Assembly (NCBI GenBank): GCA_904830895.1
Contig: LR882958.1
Span: 2,164,001 to 2,228,000, forward strand
Length of the DNA stretch: 64,000 nucleotides
Direction of reading: 5' to 3'
From: Planktothrix rubescens CCAP 1459/22
GTDB taxonomy: Bacteria; Cyanobacteriota; Cyanobacteriia; Cyanobacteriales; Microcoleaceae
The position numbers and the translations under genes are program-made. Every line of letters starts with the position of its first letter. The first letter of the stretch is position 1. Shown here in pieces: positions 17,432 through 27,800 of this stretch. The notes under the pieces are model-generated. The model ran no database searches, was not told the DNA's origin, and saw nothing but the letters and a program-made list of their open reading frames with translations.

Positions 17432-17513
17432 GGGTCGATGCCCGAGCGGTTAATGGGGGCGGACTGTAAATCCGCTGGCTACGCCTACGCTGGTTCAAAT
17501 CCAGCTCGGCCCA
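17432..17513 (+). tRNA. tRNA-Tyr (GUA)
   Basis: The 82-base class II tRNA with a long variable arm has acceptor GGGTCGA pairing with TCGGCCC, anticodon stem GCGGA/TCCGC (17459-17463 and 17471-17475) and anticodon GTA at 17466-17468. The T-loop is GGTTCAAATCC. Discriminator A is followed by CC; a full CCA is not encoded. Confidence 0.97.
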
Positions 17514-17581
17514 CCTCTAAAGTTAAAAAAATTAAAGATTAGAAGCTATAATATTTTAGTTTTTTGTTATTAATTTTTTTT

Positions 17582-17653
<72 letters not shown>

Positions 17654-17679
17654 TTATTTTTTTTGATTATAACAGAAAG

Positions 17680-17708
17680 GATCACATTCAAAATTTTTGA
17701 ATGTGATC
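17680..17708. terminator. Bidirectional terminator between tRNA-Thr and agrE
   Basis: GATCACATTCAAAA (17680-17693) pairs perfectly with TTTTGAATGTGATC (17695-17708), with ACTTTTCG following. The position between convergent genes supports two-way use. Confidence 0.75.
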
Positions 17709-17732
17709 ACTTTTCGTTAATTCAAAATGAAA

Positions 17733-19850
17733 TTAACCGACTTGTACGACCCCGTAACGACTGGTTAATTTATCCAATTGATTGACTAATAAACTTAGGA
17801 ATAGTCCCACGTCGGTGACAACGCCAATGGACTCCACAGAACCGCGATCGCTCAGTTTGGTCACAACGGCCGGGTTAATATCCACACAGACCATCTTAAC
17901 TCCCGAAGGCGTCATATTCCCCACCCCAATCGAATGCAGCATCGAGGACAGCATCAGAATCATATCCGCGCCCTGCAAAAGTTCGGCATAATGTTCTTGG
18001 GCTTTAATTAAGTCCATTTGGGTATCCGGTAACGGGCCGTCATCCCGAATCGAACCCGCTAAGGAGAAGGGAATGTTATTTTTTACACATTCATACATTA
18101 CCCCACTCTTAACCAAGCCATTTTCAACGGCGGTGGCAATACTCCCATAACGTCGAACAGTATTAATCACGTTTAAATGATGTCGATGCCCTCCTTTAAC
18201 CGCGATACCCTGTTTCATATCAACACCCAGGGAGGTTCCCATGATTGATTGTTCCATATCGTGAACCGCGATCGCATTTCCCCCTAATAACGCCTGCACA
18301 TAGCCTTCACGGATCAGATGGGATAAATGTTGCGCCCCTCCGGTATGGATCACCACCGGGCCGGCTGTGACCACCACCTTCCCGCCGCGATCACGAATTT
18401 GGCGCAGTTCCCAGGCGACCTGTTCCACAATTAATTCCACCCGGCGTTCACTGGACACCCCAGCCGACATAAAGCTGAATTCCTGGGGTGCATTCCGGGC
18501 TTCCCTGGATTCGGTTTTGCGGATGGTGCGAAGACCAACCACATCCACAACAACCCGTTCTCCGACCTTTAAGTCCCGCAGAATTTTACATTGGGCGACT
18601 AGGCCGTTAGGGGTTTCAGAAATTGCGATCGCGCCGTCCATGCGTTGATTTTGAACCGTCAACCATTGGCCATCAACCCGAACTTCCGTGGGGTAAATGG
18701 TGGAGACGTAGAAATCATCGGGGCCAACGCCATCTTGTTCGACGGGTTGTAAGCGGGCGTCCCGTTGGTCATCTTCTAAGGACACCACGCCAATATCAAT
18801 TAATTGGCTAATAATTTCTTCCATCACCTCATGGGAGGGGGCGGAAATTTTAATCTCGGCTTTGGAGGTGCTTTGGCGTTGTTCCCCTAAATTAAAGTTG
18901 AGGACTTTGAAACTACCCCCGCCTTCGACAACTAAATCCAGGGCGCGGTTAATTAACCCGGCGTCTAATAGATGTCCTTCCATTAGGACGGTGTGGCTTT
19001 CGACTTTAACCACCGCATGACGATCAACAATTACAGGTTCAGTCACCCGCAGGGTTAAACATTTGGCAGCCCCACCTGCTTTTAAAAACTCAGTTAGGGA
19101 AGTTTCTAGGACAGTAAAACCTGCTTCTTCGATTCTAGCTTTGAGGTTTTCACTGGCTTTGTTCATAATCACCATCTGATTAATATTGACGGTGTTACAA
19201 GCAAAGTTAACGGCGTCGGGTTCCTCAACAATAATCCGTTTTTCGGGAGGAATTCGCATTTCAATTAAGCGATTTGAATAGGAATCAAAGGCGGGAGGAT
19301 AATACATTAAATACCCGCCTTTTAGGGGACAAAAACAGGTATCCAAATGATAAAAACGTTCATCCATTAACCGCAGGGATAGAACTTCAATATCGAGCCA
19401 TTCGGCAATTAGGGGGTGAGAATCGAGTTCAGATCGAAATCCATATCCCGCCCATAAATAGCGCCCTTCCCGATCAAATAATGCGTCTCCAGCGCCTTCA
19501 AAGGGTAGGTCTTTAGGGAGTTCGTGAACAGTAAATCCTTGACTTTCAAACCAGGTTTTGAAATAGGGTTCTTCTCCTTGGCGTTCTTTATGATAAAAAC
19601 GACTAAGAACGACGGTTTTATCGAGAACTAACCCGGCGTTGGCGGTAAATACCATATCCGGCCAACCTTTGGCGGGGGTTACTAAGTCAACAATGGCGTG
19701 ATCTTTGATCAGATGGTACAAACTTTGCCATTGTTCTCTAGCCTTGTCAAAGGAGGATTTGTGGATGTTTCCCTCCATCCAAGGATTGATCACATAGTCC
19801 ACATCATAGTGGTCTGGAGAACACATCAGAAAGCGAATTGATTCTGTCAT
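17733..19850 (-). CDS. agrE: Bifunctional arginine dihydrolase / ornithine cyclodeaminase (AgrE/ArgZ)
   Basis: A 705-aa protein. The N-terminal guanidine-modifying domain converts arginine to ornithine, CO2 and NH3. The conserved start MTESIRFLMCSPDHYDVDYV, His168 (RFYHLD) and nucleophile Cys264 (GGAAKCLTL) are all present. The C-terminal part is the LOR/SDH bifunctional region (VVVTAGPVVIHTGGAQHLSH, GGNAIAVHDMEQSIMGTSLG), associated with ornithine cyclodeaminase and proline formation in AgrE. The enzyme drives cyanobacterial arginine and cyanophycin catabolism and the ornithine-ammonia cycle. The frame is open 23 codons upstream of the chosen ATG, but the family N-terminus starts at 19850. 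No SD and no clean NtcA site (GTA-N8-TAC) is visible upstream. Confidence 0.93.
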   Translation of the reverse strand: MTESIRFLMCSPDHYDVDYVINPWMEGNIHKSSFDKAREQWQSLYHLIKDHAIVDLVTPAKGWPDMVFTANAGLVLDKTVVLSRFYHKERQGEEPYFKTWFESQGFTVHELPKDLPFEGAGDALFDREGRYLWAGYGFRSELDSHPLIAEWLDIEVLSLRLMDERFYHLDTCFCPLKGGYLMYYPPAFDSYSNRLIEMRIPPEKRIIVEEPDAVNFACNTVNINQMVIMNKASENLKARIEEAGFTVLETSLTEFLKAGGAAKCLTLRVTEPVIVDRHAVVKVESHTVLMEGHLLDAGLINRALDLVVEGGGSFKVLNFNLGEQRQSTSKAEIKISAPSHEVMEEIISQLIDIGVVSLEDDQRDARLQPVEQDGVGPDDFYVSTIYPTEVRVDGQWLTVQNQRMDGAIAISETPNGLVAQCKILRDLKVGERVVVDVVGLRTIRKTESREARNAPQEFSFMSAGVSSERRVELIVEQVAWELRQIRDRGGKVVVTAGPVVIHTGGAQHLSHLIREGYVQALLGGNAIAVHDMEQSIMGTSLGVDMKQGIAVKGGHRHHLNVINTVRRYGSIATAVENGLVKSGVMYECVKNNIPFSLAGSIRDDGPLPDTQMDLIKAQEHYAELLQGADMILMLSSMLHSIGVGNMTPSGVKMVCVDINPAVVTKLSDRGSVESIGVVTDVGLFLSLLVNQLDKLTSRYGVVQVG

Positions 19851-20195
19851 TTTAGGTACAATAGGGTAGACGCTACGGTTTTCTACCGATAGGAGATTTG
19901 AGTCACTACAAAACCCCACTTAAGCGGTTGCTGAAGGGGGAGTTAGTTCTATAAAAAGCCAACTTTTTATTATATCACTCGAATGTGGACAAGCCTTGCG
20001 ATTTAATGTCATATTTTCATAACATTGAGTCGAAGGGTGATCAAGGTATTGTTTGGTCTTCTCACTTAAAAAAGTAGCGATCGCATCAACAACTTGCTAT
20101 AGTTGCAAGGCTAATTGCCAAAGTAACTGGTGTAAACAATTTTGTAGTGAGTCCTTTAGGACTCTCTAAGAAAGCCCTGAAGGGCTTACTACGGT
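19851..20195. other. Intergenic region with palindromes between agrE and a small membrane protein gene
   Basis: 345 bases with no gene. It contains the upstream region of agrE and, at its right end, two adjacent palindromes (20149-20164 and 20172-20187). A HIP1-like site is near 20085. Confidence 0.5.
20144..20192. repeat. Double palindrome including a dispersed AAGCCCTGAAGGGCTT copy
   Basis: GAGTCCTTTAGGACTC (20149-20164) is followed 7 bases later by AAGCCCTGAAGGGCTT (20172-20187) plus ACTACG. The second palindrome is the same element found three times at 1392-1590. It may act as the terminator of the minus-strand gene whose stop is at 20196, or of neither. Confidence 0.75.
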
Positions 20196-20450
20196 TTAAA
20201 GTTCAAGAAATTTGGGATTAGACTCAATAGATTCTGGATTATTTTTTGGGTCTTGTTGATTATTTTTGGGGGATGAATTAGAACCTAAAGTGAATGTGAT
20301 GATTAGAGCGATCGCAAGAATAATAATCAACATCCAGAGGGGATCAGAATGTTCAATATGTCGCTCTTTTCCGCAGGGTAAACAGGCCCAGTGATTGCTA
20401 TTATTGCTGTTTTGAACCCATTTACAACGTAAACCATTACATTTTTTCAT
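20196..20450 (-). CDS. Small zinc-ribbon-like single-pass membrane protein
   Basis: Encodes 84 aa and I recognise no family. The N-terminus has two Cys pairs, CNGLRC and CLPCGK, spaced like a small zinc ribbon. A single transmembrane helix (LWMLIIILAIALIITFTLG) follows, then a polar Asn/Pro/Ser-rich tail. The frame is open to 20621, but a perfect AGGAGG lies about 10 bases before the ATG at 20450, and upstream of that the sequence is C/G-repeat DNA, so the short form is preferred. Orientation in the membrane and function are unknown. Confidence 0.7.
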   Translation of the reverse strand: MKKCNGLRCKWVQNSNNSNHWACLPCGKERHIEHSDPLWMLIIILAIALIITFTLGSNSSPKNNQQDPKNNPESIESNPKFLEL

Positions 20451-20516
20451 AATCTTTGAACCTCCTGATAAATTGCGTTTTTGTAGCGGTAGGATTTTGT
20501 GCGTTTTGGTTGATTT

Positions 20517-20637
20517 ACCCCCCCTTCCCCCCCTTACCAATGGGGGGTGAGGAAAATTTCTGTTGAAAAAAACTGGTTGATTACGCACACTTTCCTTACT
20601 TTTTCTTGCCCCCATTACCAAGGGGGGTTTGGGGGGT
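20517..20637. repeat. Pair of inverted C-rich/G-rich stem-loops
   Basis: A C-run, then CTTACCAAT, then a G-run occurs at about 20528-20546. A second, inverted version (CCCCCATTACCAAGGGGGG) lies at 20609-20627, followed by GTTTGGGGGG. Each forms its own hairpin and together they make an imperfect inverted repeat of about 120 bases just downstream of the DMT transporter gene. Confidence 0.6.
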
Positions 20638-20640
20638 CAT

Positions 20641-21573
20641 CTATTTTTGATTTGGGGATAAGTTGTAACGAATTAGGGCGAAAATCAATAAGAAAATGGC
20701 GAACCATTGCCCGAATGTTGCGGTTTGTTGGAACATTAAAGTGGCAATTAAAAATTGACCACTGGGGGAAAGTAGGTTAAAAATACCGATGGTTGTAGTC
20801 GGAATATTCCAACGGGGGTTAACGGCCTCGGCTTGTAATAAAATCGGGATTAAAGAAACTAAACTCACCAACAATAATAAAAGCCATTGTCCGGGGTTTA
20901 GTTCAAATAGAGTTGGACTAAAGGAGGGCATAATATTTAAGCTGAACACGGCTAACGGTGCAGGTAATAACAGGGTTTCTAAGGTGACTAAGGTGGTACT
21001 ATTGTTGATATGTTGAGCGGCGGATTTACGCGCAATAATTACCAGGGCAAAGCTCAAGCCAATACTGAATAGGAAAAACAGTGATAACATATCAGTAATG
21101 ACTTGACTGGAGAAAAGTGCGATCGCAAACATTCCTAACGCTAACGCTTGTTTTTTGCTGCGGTTTAAGGGTTCTTTGAGGATAAAATAGGAGAGCAAAG
21201 CCGTGGCGATGGTGCAGAAAAACATTCCCGCCGATGCGACTTTTTGATAGTCCAAAATAATCGCTGGATAGAATACGGCTAAATGCAGTAAATATGCACC
21301 GCCAGAAGCCATTAAACTGTTGCGAATTTCGGGGTTACGACCCAAGTTAATCAGTTCTCCAAATTTTCCTCGTAGGCCAAAAATGATTAATAATAGGGCT
21401 AACACCGAGAGGATACGGACGCAAATCGTTAAATAGCAGGGGGAAAAGGCAACCTGTTTAATTAAAATCGGATAAAACCCCCAAAGCATAGGGGAAGCAA
21501 TGGCAGAAACTAAGCCAAAGTTAATGGGAATAGTAGCCGCAGTAGGGGGGCTTTTTTGAAAGTTTGTAGCCAT
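20641..21573 (-). CDS. EamA/DMT-family transporter (RarD-like)
   Basis: A 310-aa polytopic membrane protein of the drug/metabolite transporter superfamily. About ten hydrophobic segments make up the two EamA halves: the first about residues 20-145 (AIASPMLWGFYPILIKQV, ASAGMFFCTIATALLSYFIL) and the second about 155-300 (LFFLFSIGLSFALVIIARK, FLIATLMFQQTATFGQWFAI). NPRWNIPTTTIGIFNLLSPSGQFLI matches RarD-type proteins. Substrate cannot be read from sequence. It is divergent from the NB-ARC-TPR gene at 21743. Confidence 0.85.
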   Translation of the reverse strand: MATNFQKSPPTAATIPINFGLVSAIASPMLWGFYPILIKQVAFSPCYLTICVRILSVLALLLIIFGLRGKFGELINLGRNPEIRNSLMASGGAYLLHLAVFYPAIILDYQKVASAGMFFCTIATALLSYFILKEPLNRSKKQALALGMFAIALFSSQVITDMLSLFFLFSIGLSFALVIIARKSAAQHINNSTTLVTLETLLLPAPLAVFSLNIMPSFSPTLFELNPGQWLLLLLVSLVSLIPILLQAEAVNPRWNIPTTTIGIFNLLSPSGQFLIATLMFQQTATFGQWFAIFLLIFALIRYNLSPNQK

Positions 21574-21742
21574 TTGTCGTACTTCTTTTATCAGGACGAC
21601 ACCAACCTATAAAGGGGTTTAATCCCCCGAAAGTTTCCCCCGTGATCGCTGAAATGCTGCTATAATCGGGGTTATAAATCGGGGAAAGCCAGAAACCCCG
21701 GGGAAAGGGCAAAATTTTTTTAGGGAAACGGGGAAAGCACCA

Positions 21743-24355
21743 ATGAACAAAACACCAAATGGCAAAAAAAATCGTTCCTATGGAGTTGGTGTTAAATACT
21801 GGGTGAAGGGATTATTTAAAGTCTTGCTGGAGTTGGCAGAGGAATCTGAAAAGTGGCCATCAGCAAATACAGTTATTATTGAAAATTTGAAGATTGATAT
21901 TTTTTGCGAGAACAAAGTTAAAGGTCGAGTCAAACGTCAAGATAAACAATCAATTACCCCAGAACAGGTCAAGGAAGCGCTGAATCATTATTTTTCAGAA
22001 TTTTTAGAAATATTAGAAGATAAACGTAAGGTAAAAAAAGGTCGGGGTGCGGATGTTTGGGAATTTAAGTTAACGTTATGGTGTGAAGATTTAAACGGAA
22101 ATTTAGAGTGTTTTGATCAAAGATGGGAAGCTAAATATCGAGAATGGTTTCCAGAAGATGAGGATGAGGAAAATCCCCCACCACCGCCTAATAAAATTCC
22201 TCATAATCTTGATAAATTCCCAGAATTGCGTTTATTTGGACGGGACTTTACCGAATTAGATCAATATTTACAAAACCATTCCCAAGTTGCAATAACGGCG
22301 ATGGTTGTAGGAATGGGAGGAGTGGGTAAAACCCAACTGGCGATTCAATATGCTAAACAATATTTATCGAATTATCCTGGGGGAATTTGTTGGTTATCCG
22401 CCCAGGGAGAACCCAGTTTAGAGTTAGTGAATTTTGCCATAACAGAATTTAAGTTAACCATTCCCGATGATTGGGATTTACCAACTCAGTTAAAATTCTG
22501 TTATCAACGGTGGAAATCGGGGACGGCTTTATTGATTTTTGATGATGTCAACCTAGACAATTATGAGAAAAAAGTTAAACTTTGTTTACCGCCGATTATG
22601 CCACAATTTAAAGTCTTATTCATCACTCGCCAAGTTTTAAGTCAGAGTTGGCAAAAGTTAACCCTGGATGTGCTTTCACCCACAGCAGCGCAGGAATTTT
22701 TAGAAGCATTAATCACATCGGAAAAGGTGGCGAAAGAACCGGAAACCGCCGCCCGTTTGTGTGAATTTTTAGGGTATTTGCCCTTAGCCTTGGAACTGGT
22801 GGGACGCTATTTACAACGGTATTCTCAGTTAACTTTAGCCAATATCCTCAAACTATTAGAGGATAAAAAATTACAACATCGCGCTTTAGTTAAACCCAGT
22901 GACCCCGCAATGGAGTATCAACATGGAGTCGCCGCCGCCTTTGAGTTGAGTTGGGAACAATTAGAAGCAGATTTTCAACAAAAAGGCTGTTATTTAAGTT
23001 TATATGGATTAGCACCAATTGTGTTTGACGTGGAGACTATTGAAAATATTGAAGCGCAGGAAAACTGGATTATCGCCCTGAATACGTTAGTCGATTGGCA
23101 TTTATTAGAACTATTGGAAAATACGGATAATCAATATCTTTTTCATCCCCTAGTTCGAGAATTTTTCCGTGATAAATTTGCCCAGTTCCCTCCAGAAGAA
23201 CAACAGAAATATAAAGATAGTTTTTTAGGGGAAATGATAATAATAGCAAAAATAATAAAAGAACAACCAACCCGTAATCAAATTGAAATTGTTTCCCCCT
23301 GGATTCCCCATTTAGAAGAAGTGGCTCATCATTGGATTAGGGATTTATCCGATGATTATTTAATTACGCCTTCTACTAGATTAGGTTACTTTTATGAAGG
23401 TCAAGGGTTGTATCAGCAAGCAGAATCTTGGTATCAACAATCTCAGGAAGTGGCTCAACAGCGTTTCGGAGAAGAACACCCCGATTATGCTACCGCCCTC
23501 AACAACTTAGCTGAACTCTACAAATCCCAAGGACGGTACTCAGAAGCCGAACCCTTGTGCCAAAGAGCACTGGCTATTATAGAAACATCCCTCCCCCCCG
23601 ACCATCCCCAATCGGCGACCCACCTCAACAACTTAGCTGAACTCTACTATTCCCAAGGACATTACTCAGAAGCCGAACCTTTGTATAAAAAAGCTCTGGC
23701 TATTGCACAAGCACCCCTCCACCGTGACCATCTCTATTTAGCGACTTTCCTCAACAACTTAGCTGAACTCTACAAATCCCAAGGACGGTACTCAGAAGCC
23801 GAACCCTTGTACCAAAGAGCAATGGCTATTGATGAAGCATCCCTCCCCCCCGACCATCCCGATTTAGCGAGAGACCTCAACAACTTAGCTGGACTTTACT
23901 ATTCTCAAGAACGTTACTCAGAAGCCGAACCCTTGTACCAAAGAGCACTGGCTATTATAGAAACATCCCTCCCCCCCGACCATCCCGATTTAGCGACCCA
24001 CCTCAACAACTTAGCTGGACTCTACGATTCCCAAGGACGTTACTCAGAAGCCGAGCCCTTGTACCAAAGAGCGCTGGCTATTATAGAAACATCCCTCCAT
24101 CCCAGTTTAGCGATTCCCCTCAACAACTTAGCTGGACTCTACGAATCCCAAGGAAGGTACTCAGAAGCTGAACCTTTGTATATCCAAGGGTTGAGAATTT
24201 TGATTCAGAAATTAGGGGAAAATCATCCGAATACGCAGAGAGGTTGGAAAAATTATCGAACATTTTTAAGCCAGGTTTTAGAAGAACAGCGTACTGAGGA
24301 ATTATCGGAGGAATGGAGTTTAGAAATTATTCAGAAAATGTCAAAAGACCTTTAA
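21743..24355 (+). CDS. NB-ARC/TPR STAND protein with cyanobacterial N-terminal domain
   Basis: An 870-aa protein. Residues 1-140 form a domain often seen at the front of cyanobacterial STAND proteins (RSYGVGVKYWVKGLFKVLLE ... LTLWCEDLNGNLECFDQRWE). Its function is not known to me. A Pro-rich linker follows, then NB-ARC with Walker A VGMGGVGKTQLA (189-200), Walker B ALLIFDDVN (262-270), a GLPL-like FLGYLPLALELVG and a winged-helix region. Residues about 540-835 are kinesin-light-chain-type TPRs of 42 aa (NNLAELYKSQGRYSEAEPLY), with six nearly identical copies encoded by a 126-base DNA repeat. The repeats are likely the sensor. Output is unknown, and a conflict or programmed-death role is inferred from class. 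Confidence 0.87.
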   Translation: MNKTPNGKKNRSYGVGVKYWVKGLFKVLLELAEESEKWPSANTVIIENLKIDIFCENKVKGRVKRQDKQSITPEQVKEALNHYFSEFLEILEDKRKVKKGRGADVWEFKLTLWCEDLNGNLECFDQRWEAKYREWFPEDEDEENPPPPPNKIPHNLDKFPELRLFGRDFTELDQYLQNHSQVAITAMVVGMGGVGKTQLAIQYAKQYLSNYPGGICWLSAQGEPSLELVNFAITEFKLTIPDDWDLPTQLKFCYQRWKSGTALLIFDDVNLDNYEKKVKLCLPPIMPQFKVLFITRQVLSQSWQKLTLDVLSPTAAQEFLEALITSEKVAKEPETAARLCEFLGYLPLALELVGRYLQRYSQLTLANILKLLEDKKLQHRALVKPSDPAMEYQHGVAAAFELSWEQLEADFQQKGCYLSLYGLAPIVFDVETIENIEAQENWIIALNTLVDWHLLELLENTDNQYLFHPLVREFFRDKFAQFPPEEQQKYKDSFLGEMIIIAKIIKEQPTRNQIEIVSPWIPHLEEVAHHWIRDLSDDYLITPSTRLGYFYEGQGLYQQAESWYQQSQEVAQQRFGEEHPDYATALNNLAELYKSQGRYSEAEPLCQRALAIIETSLPPDHPQSATHLNNLAELYYSQGHYSEAEPLYKKALAIAQAPLHRDHLYLATFLNNLAELYKSQGRYSEAEPLYQRAMAIDEASLPPDHPDLARDLNNLAGLYYSQERYSEAEPLYQRALAIIETSLPPDHPDLATHLNNLAGLYDSQGRYSEAEPLYQRALAIIETSLHPSLAIPLNNLAGLYESQGRYSEAEPLYIQGLRILIQKLGENHPNTQRGWKNYRTFLSQVLEEQRTEELSEEWSLEIIQKMSKDL
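23498..24180 (+). repeat. Intragenic 126-base TPR-encoding tandem repeat
   Basis: The phrase CTCAACAACTTAGCTG recurs at 23498, 23624, 23750, 23876 and 24002 (exact 126-base spacing) and at 24119 (117 bases). The last interval lost 9 bases, removing three residues from one TPR linker. High DNA identity between units points to recent unequal exchange. Confidence 0.92.
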
Positions 24356-24356
24356 A

Positions 24357-24448
24357 ATTGTCATCCTGAATGTAGCGAAGCGGAATGAAGGATCTCTGAT
24401 GATTTAGTTAGAGTACAGTGAGATTCTTCGCAAGCTCAGAATGACAAT
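24357..24448. repeat. Imperfect inverted repeat, MITE-like
   Basis: ATTGTCATCCTGAATGTAGC at the left (24357 on) mirrors TTCGCAAGCTCAGAATGACA at the right, with 8-base outer ends ATTGTCAT/ATGACAAT. The motif resembles a dispersed bacterial repeat. It lies exactly between the NB-ARC-TPR stop and the orphan hicB stop, and could act as a terminator. Confidence 0.6.
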
Positions 24449-24639
24449 CATAAGGAAACAGCCCTTAAACTTTCAATATATAATTCAATCGCTTCTGTAA
24501 TATTATCAATCGCTTCTTCAAAGGAATCTCCTTGAGAATGACAACCTTTGAGAATAGGGCAAAAAGCATGATAACCTCCATCGGGTTCTTTTTGCAGAAT
24601 CACTGTATAATTGTAAACCTGTTTATTATTGTTATCCAT
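24448..24639 (-). CDS. HicB-family antitoxin-like protein (no HicA adjacent)
   Basis: The 63-aa protein has the HicB partial RNase H-like fold: YNYTVILQKEPDGGYHAFCP, the GCHSQGDSFEEAIDNITEAI signature and a C-terminal helix IELYIESLRA. It lacks any C-terminal DNA-binding extension. No HicA gene is next to it on either side: upstream is intergenic and downstream is a 92-base inverted repeat and then the convergent STAND gene. It is either an orphan antitoxin or works with a distant partner. Confidence 0.85.
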   Translation of the reverse strand: MDNNNKQVYNYTVILQKEPDGGYHAFCPILKGCHSQGDSFEEAIDNITEAIELYIESLRAVSL

Positions 24640-24878
24640 AAGTTTTTAACTTGTTAGTAATCTACCTAATTTTACCTCGGCATCATTCTATTTAGTCCAA
24701 ATGTATCCCAACAAACAGAACAATTTTTTGTTTTCCCCAACCCCCCCAACTCCCCCACAACTCCCCTGAACCAATGTAAGCTGACATAATAGGTTTTTCC
24801 CTCCCTTAATGGGCCTTCGTTGCCCTCGGAGACTGTAAAGCCCTAGGTATCTACATTCATAACTCTAAATTGACTGTC

Positions 24879-27800
24879 ATGAATACTCACAAATTCCCCG
24901 AAAAACAGGGTTTATACGATCCGCAATTTGAACACGACGCCTGCGGGGTCGGGTTTATTGTGCAGATGAAAGGCAAACAGTCCCACGATATTGTGGAACA
25001 GGGGTTAACTATTCTGCTCAACCTCGACCATCGCGGCGCCTGTGGTGCGGAAACCAATACGGGTGACGGGGCGGGGATTTTAATGCAACTCCCCCACAAG
25101 TTCCTGAAAAAAGTGGCCGCGGCGGAGAATATTACCCTCCCCGCACCTGGTCAGTATGGCGTCGGGATGATGTACGCTTCCCCCGATACCAACGCCAGGG
25201 AAAGCGGTCGCCGGATATTTGAGAAAATTGCGGCGGATGAAGGTCAACAGGTCTTAGGTTGGCGGGACGTACCGACGGATAATTCTTCCCTGGGAAATAC
25301 TGCTAAAATGAGTGAACCCTTCATGCAGCAGGTGTTTATTCAACGGGGTTCGGGCTTAGTTGATGACTTAGCTTTTGAACGGAAATTGTATGTAATTCGT
25401 AAACGCGCCCATACTGAGATCCGGGTGACTCAGGTTGACACCTATCTGTATTCGTCGAGTCTCTCCTGTCGGACAATGGTATATAAAGGGATGCTGATGC
25501 CTGTACAGGTGGGTGATTATTACCCAGAACTCCATGATCCTGATATGGAAAGCGCCTTAGCGTTGGTTCACTCGCGCTTCAGTACCAATACTTTCCCCAG
25601 TTGGGAACGTTCCCACCCCTATCGTTATATTGCCCATAACGGCGAAATTAATACCCTGCGAGGCAATATTAACTGGATGACCGCCCGCCAGTCGATGTTG
25701 GAGTCGGAATTGTTTGGGGAGGATCTGAAAAAAATTCAACCCGTAATTAATATTAAAGGTAGCGATTCTACTATTTTTGATAATGCCCTAGAATTGTTAG
25801 TCTTGGCAGGGCGATCGCTTCCCCATGCGGTGATGATGATGATCCCCGAACCTTGGACGGCCCACGAGTCCATGAGTGATGAGAAAAAGGCGTTTTATGA
25901 ATACCATTCCTGTTTAATGGAACCTTGGGATGGCCCCGCTTCCATTGCCTTTACCGATGGCACAATGATGGGGGCTGTCCTAGACCGTAACGGTTTACGA
26001 CCCTCCCGCTATTATGTGACTAAGGATGATCTGGTAATTATGGCGTCGGAGGCCGGAGTTCTCCCTATTGAACCAGAACGAGTCGCCTATAAAGGCCGTT
26101 TGCAACCCGGGCGGATGTTCCTGGTAGATATGGAACAGGGGCGGATCATTACGGATGAGGAAATTAAGACTAAAATCGCTACGGAACAGCCTTATCGGGA
26201 ATGGATCAACCAGAATATGGTAGAATTGGCTAACCTGAAAGAACCCGTAGAAACCAGCGATGGTGCGTCTACGGATGGGTTAGTTCAGCTACAAACGGCT
26301 TTCGGTTATACCTTCGAGGATCTGCGCCTATTATTAACGCCAATGGCGCGGGATGGCGTTGAGGCGGTGGGTTCGATGGGAACTGATACCCCGTTGGCGG
26401 TGTTATCCGATCGCCCGAAACTGCTTTATGATTATTTTCAACAACTATTTGCTCAGGTAACAAACCCCCCTATTGACTCCATTCGGGAAGAAATTATCAC
26501 CTCAGCCGAAACTACTATCGGGTCTGAACGCAACTTATTAAAACCCGAACCGGAAAGCTGTCACCTGATCGAACTGAAAAGCCCAATTCTCAGTAATGCC
26601 GAATTGGCTAAACTTAAATTTGTGAATGAGGATGGTTTTCAAGCTGTTACCCTGCCGATTCTGTTTAACCCCAAAGATGGGGTAAAAGGGTTAGAAGCGG
26701 TCATGGAAGGGATTTTTGCCCAGGCTGACGAAGCAATTGCAGCCGGGGTGAACCTGTTAGTTTTGAGCGATCGCGGTGTTGATTCCAACAATGCCCCCAT
26801 CCCGGCTTTATTAGCGGTATCCGGTTTACATCACCATCTAATTCGTCAGGGGACTCGCACCCGGGTAGGAATTATTTTAGAATCCGGTGAACCGCGAGAA
26901 GTCCATCATTATGCCCTTTTAGTCGGTTATGGCTGTGGTGCGATTAATCCCTATATGGCGTTTGAAAGTATCCACGACATGATCGAGCAAGGATTATTAG
27001 TCGGTGTGGACTATAAAACCGCTTGCAAAAATTATGTCAAAGCCGCCACAAAAGGGGTGGTTAAAGTTGCTTCAAAAATCGGTATTTCCACTTTACAAAG
27101 TTATCGTGGTGCCCAAATTTTTGAAGCCATTGGTTTAAATCAATCAGTGATTGATCGATACTTTAGTTGGACAGCTACCCGGATTGAAGGCGCTGATTTA
27201 GATATTATTGCTCAAGAAGCAATTATCCGCCATACCCACGCTTTCCCCAACCAACCCGGAGATAAAACCCATACCCTAGATGTGGGTGGTGAATATCAAT
27301 GGCGTAAGGAAGGAGAAGCCCATTTATTAAGCCCGGAAGCGATTCATTCTTTACAGAAAGCAGTGCGCCTGGGAGATTATGAATTGTTCAAAAAATACGC
27401 CCAGTTAGTGAATGAGCAAAACCAAAAATATTTTACCCTGCGCGGCTTATTGGAATTTAAAGATCGTCAACCGATTCTATTAGAAGAAGTCGAACCCATT
27501 GAAGCAATTATGAAGCGCTTTAAAACCGGGGCGATGAGTTATGGCTCGATTTCTAAGGAAGCCCATGAAACCTTAGCGATCGCCATGAATCGGATTGGTG
27601 GTAAGTCTAACACAGGAGAAGGCGGCGAAGACCCAGAACGTTATACCTGGACAAACGAACAAGGGGACTCGAAAAATAGCGCTATTAAGCAAGTCGCCTC
27701 CGGTCGGTTTGGGGTCACGAGTTTATACCTTTCCCAAGCCAAGGAAATTCAAATCAAAATGGCACAAGGCGCAAAACCCGGAGAAGGGGGACAACTCCCC

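Noticed and set aside
24780-24878. Possible glutamine riboswitch or NtcA site before gltB
   Set aside because: The glnA-motif core is not present and the closest NtcA-like string (GTA-N8-TAA at 24777) does not match GTA-N8-TAC.
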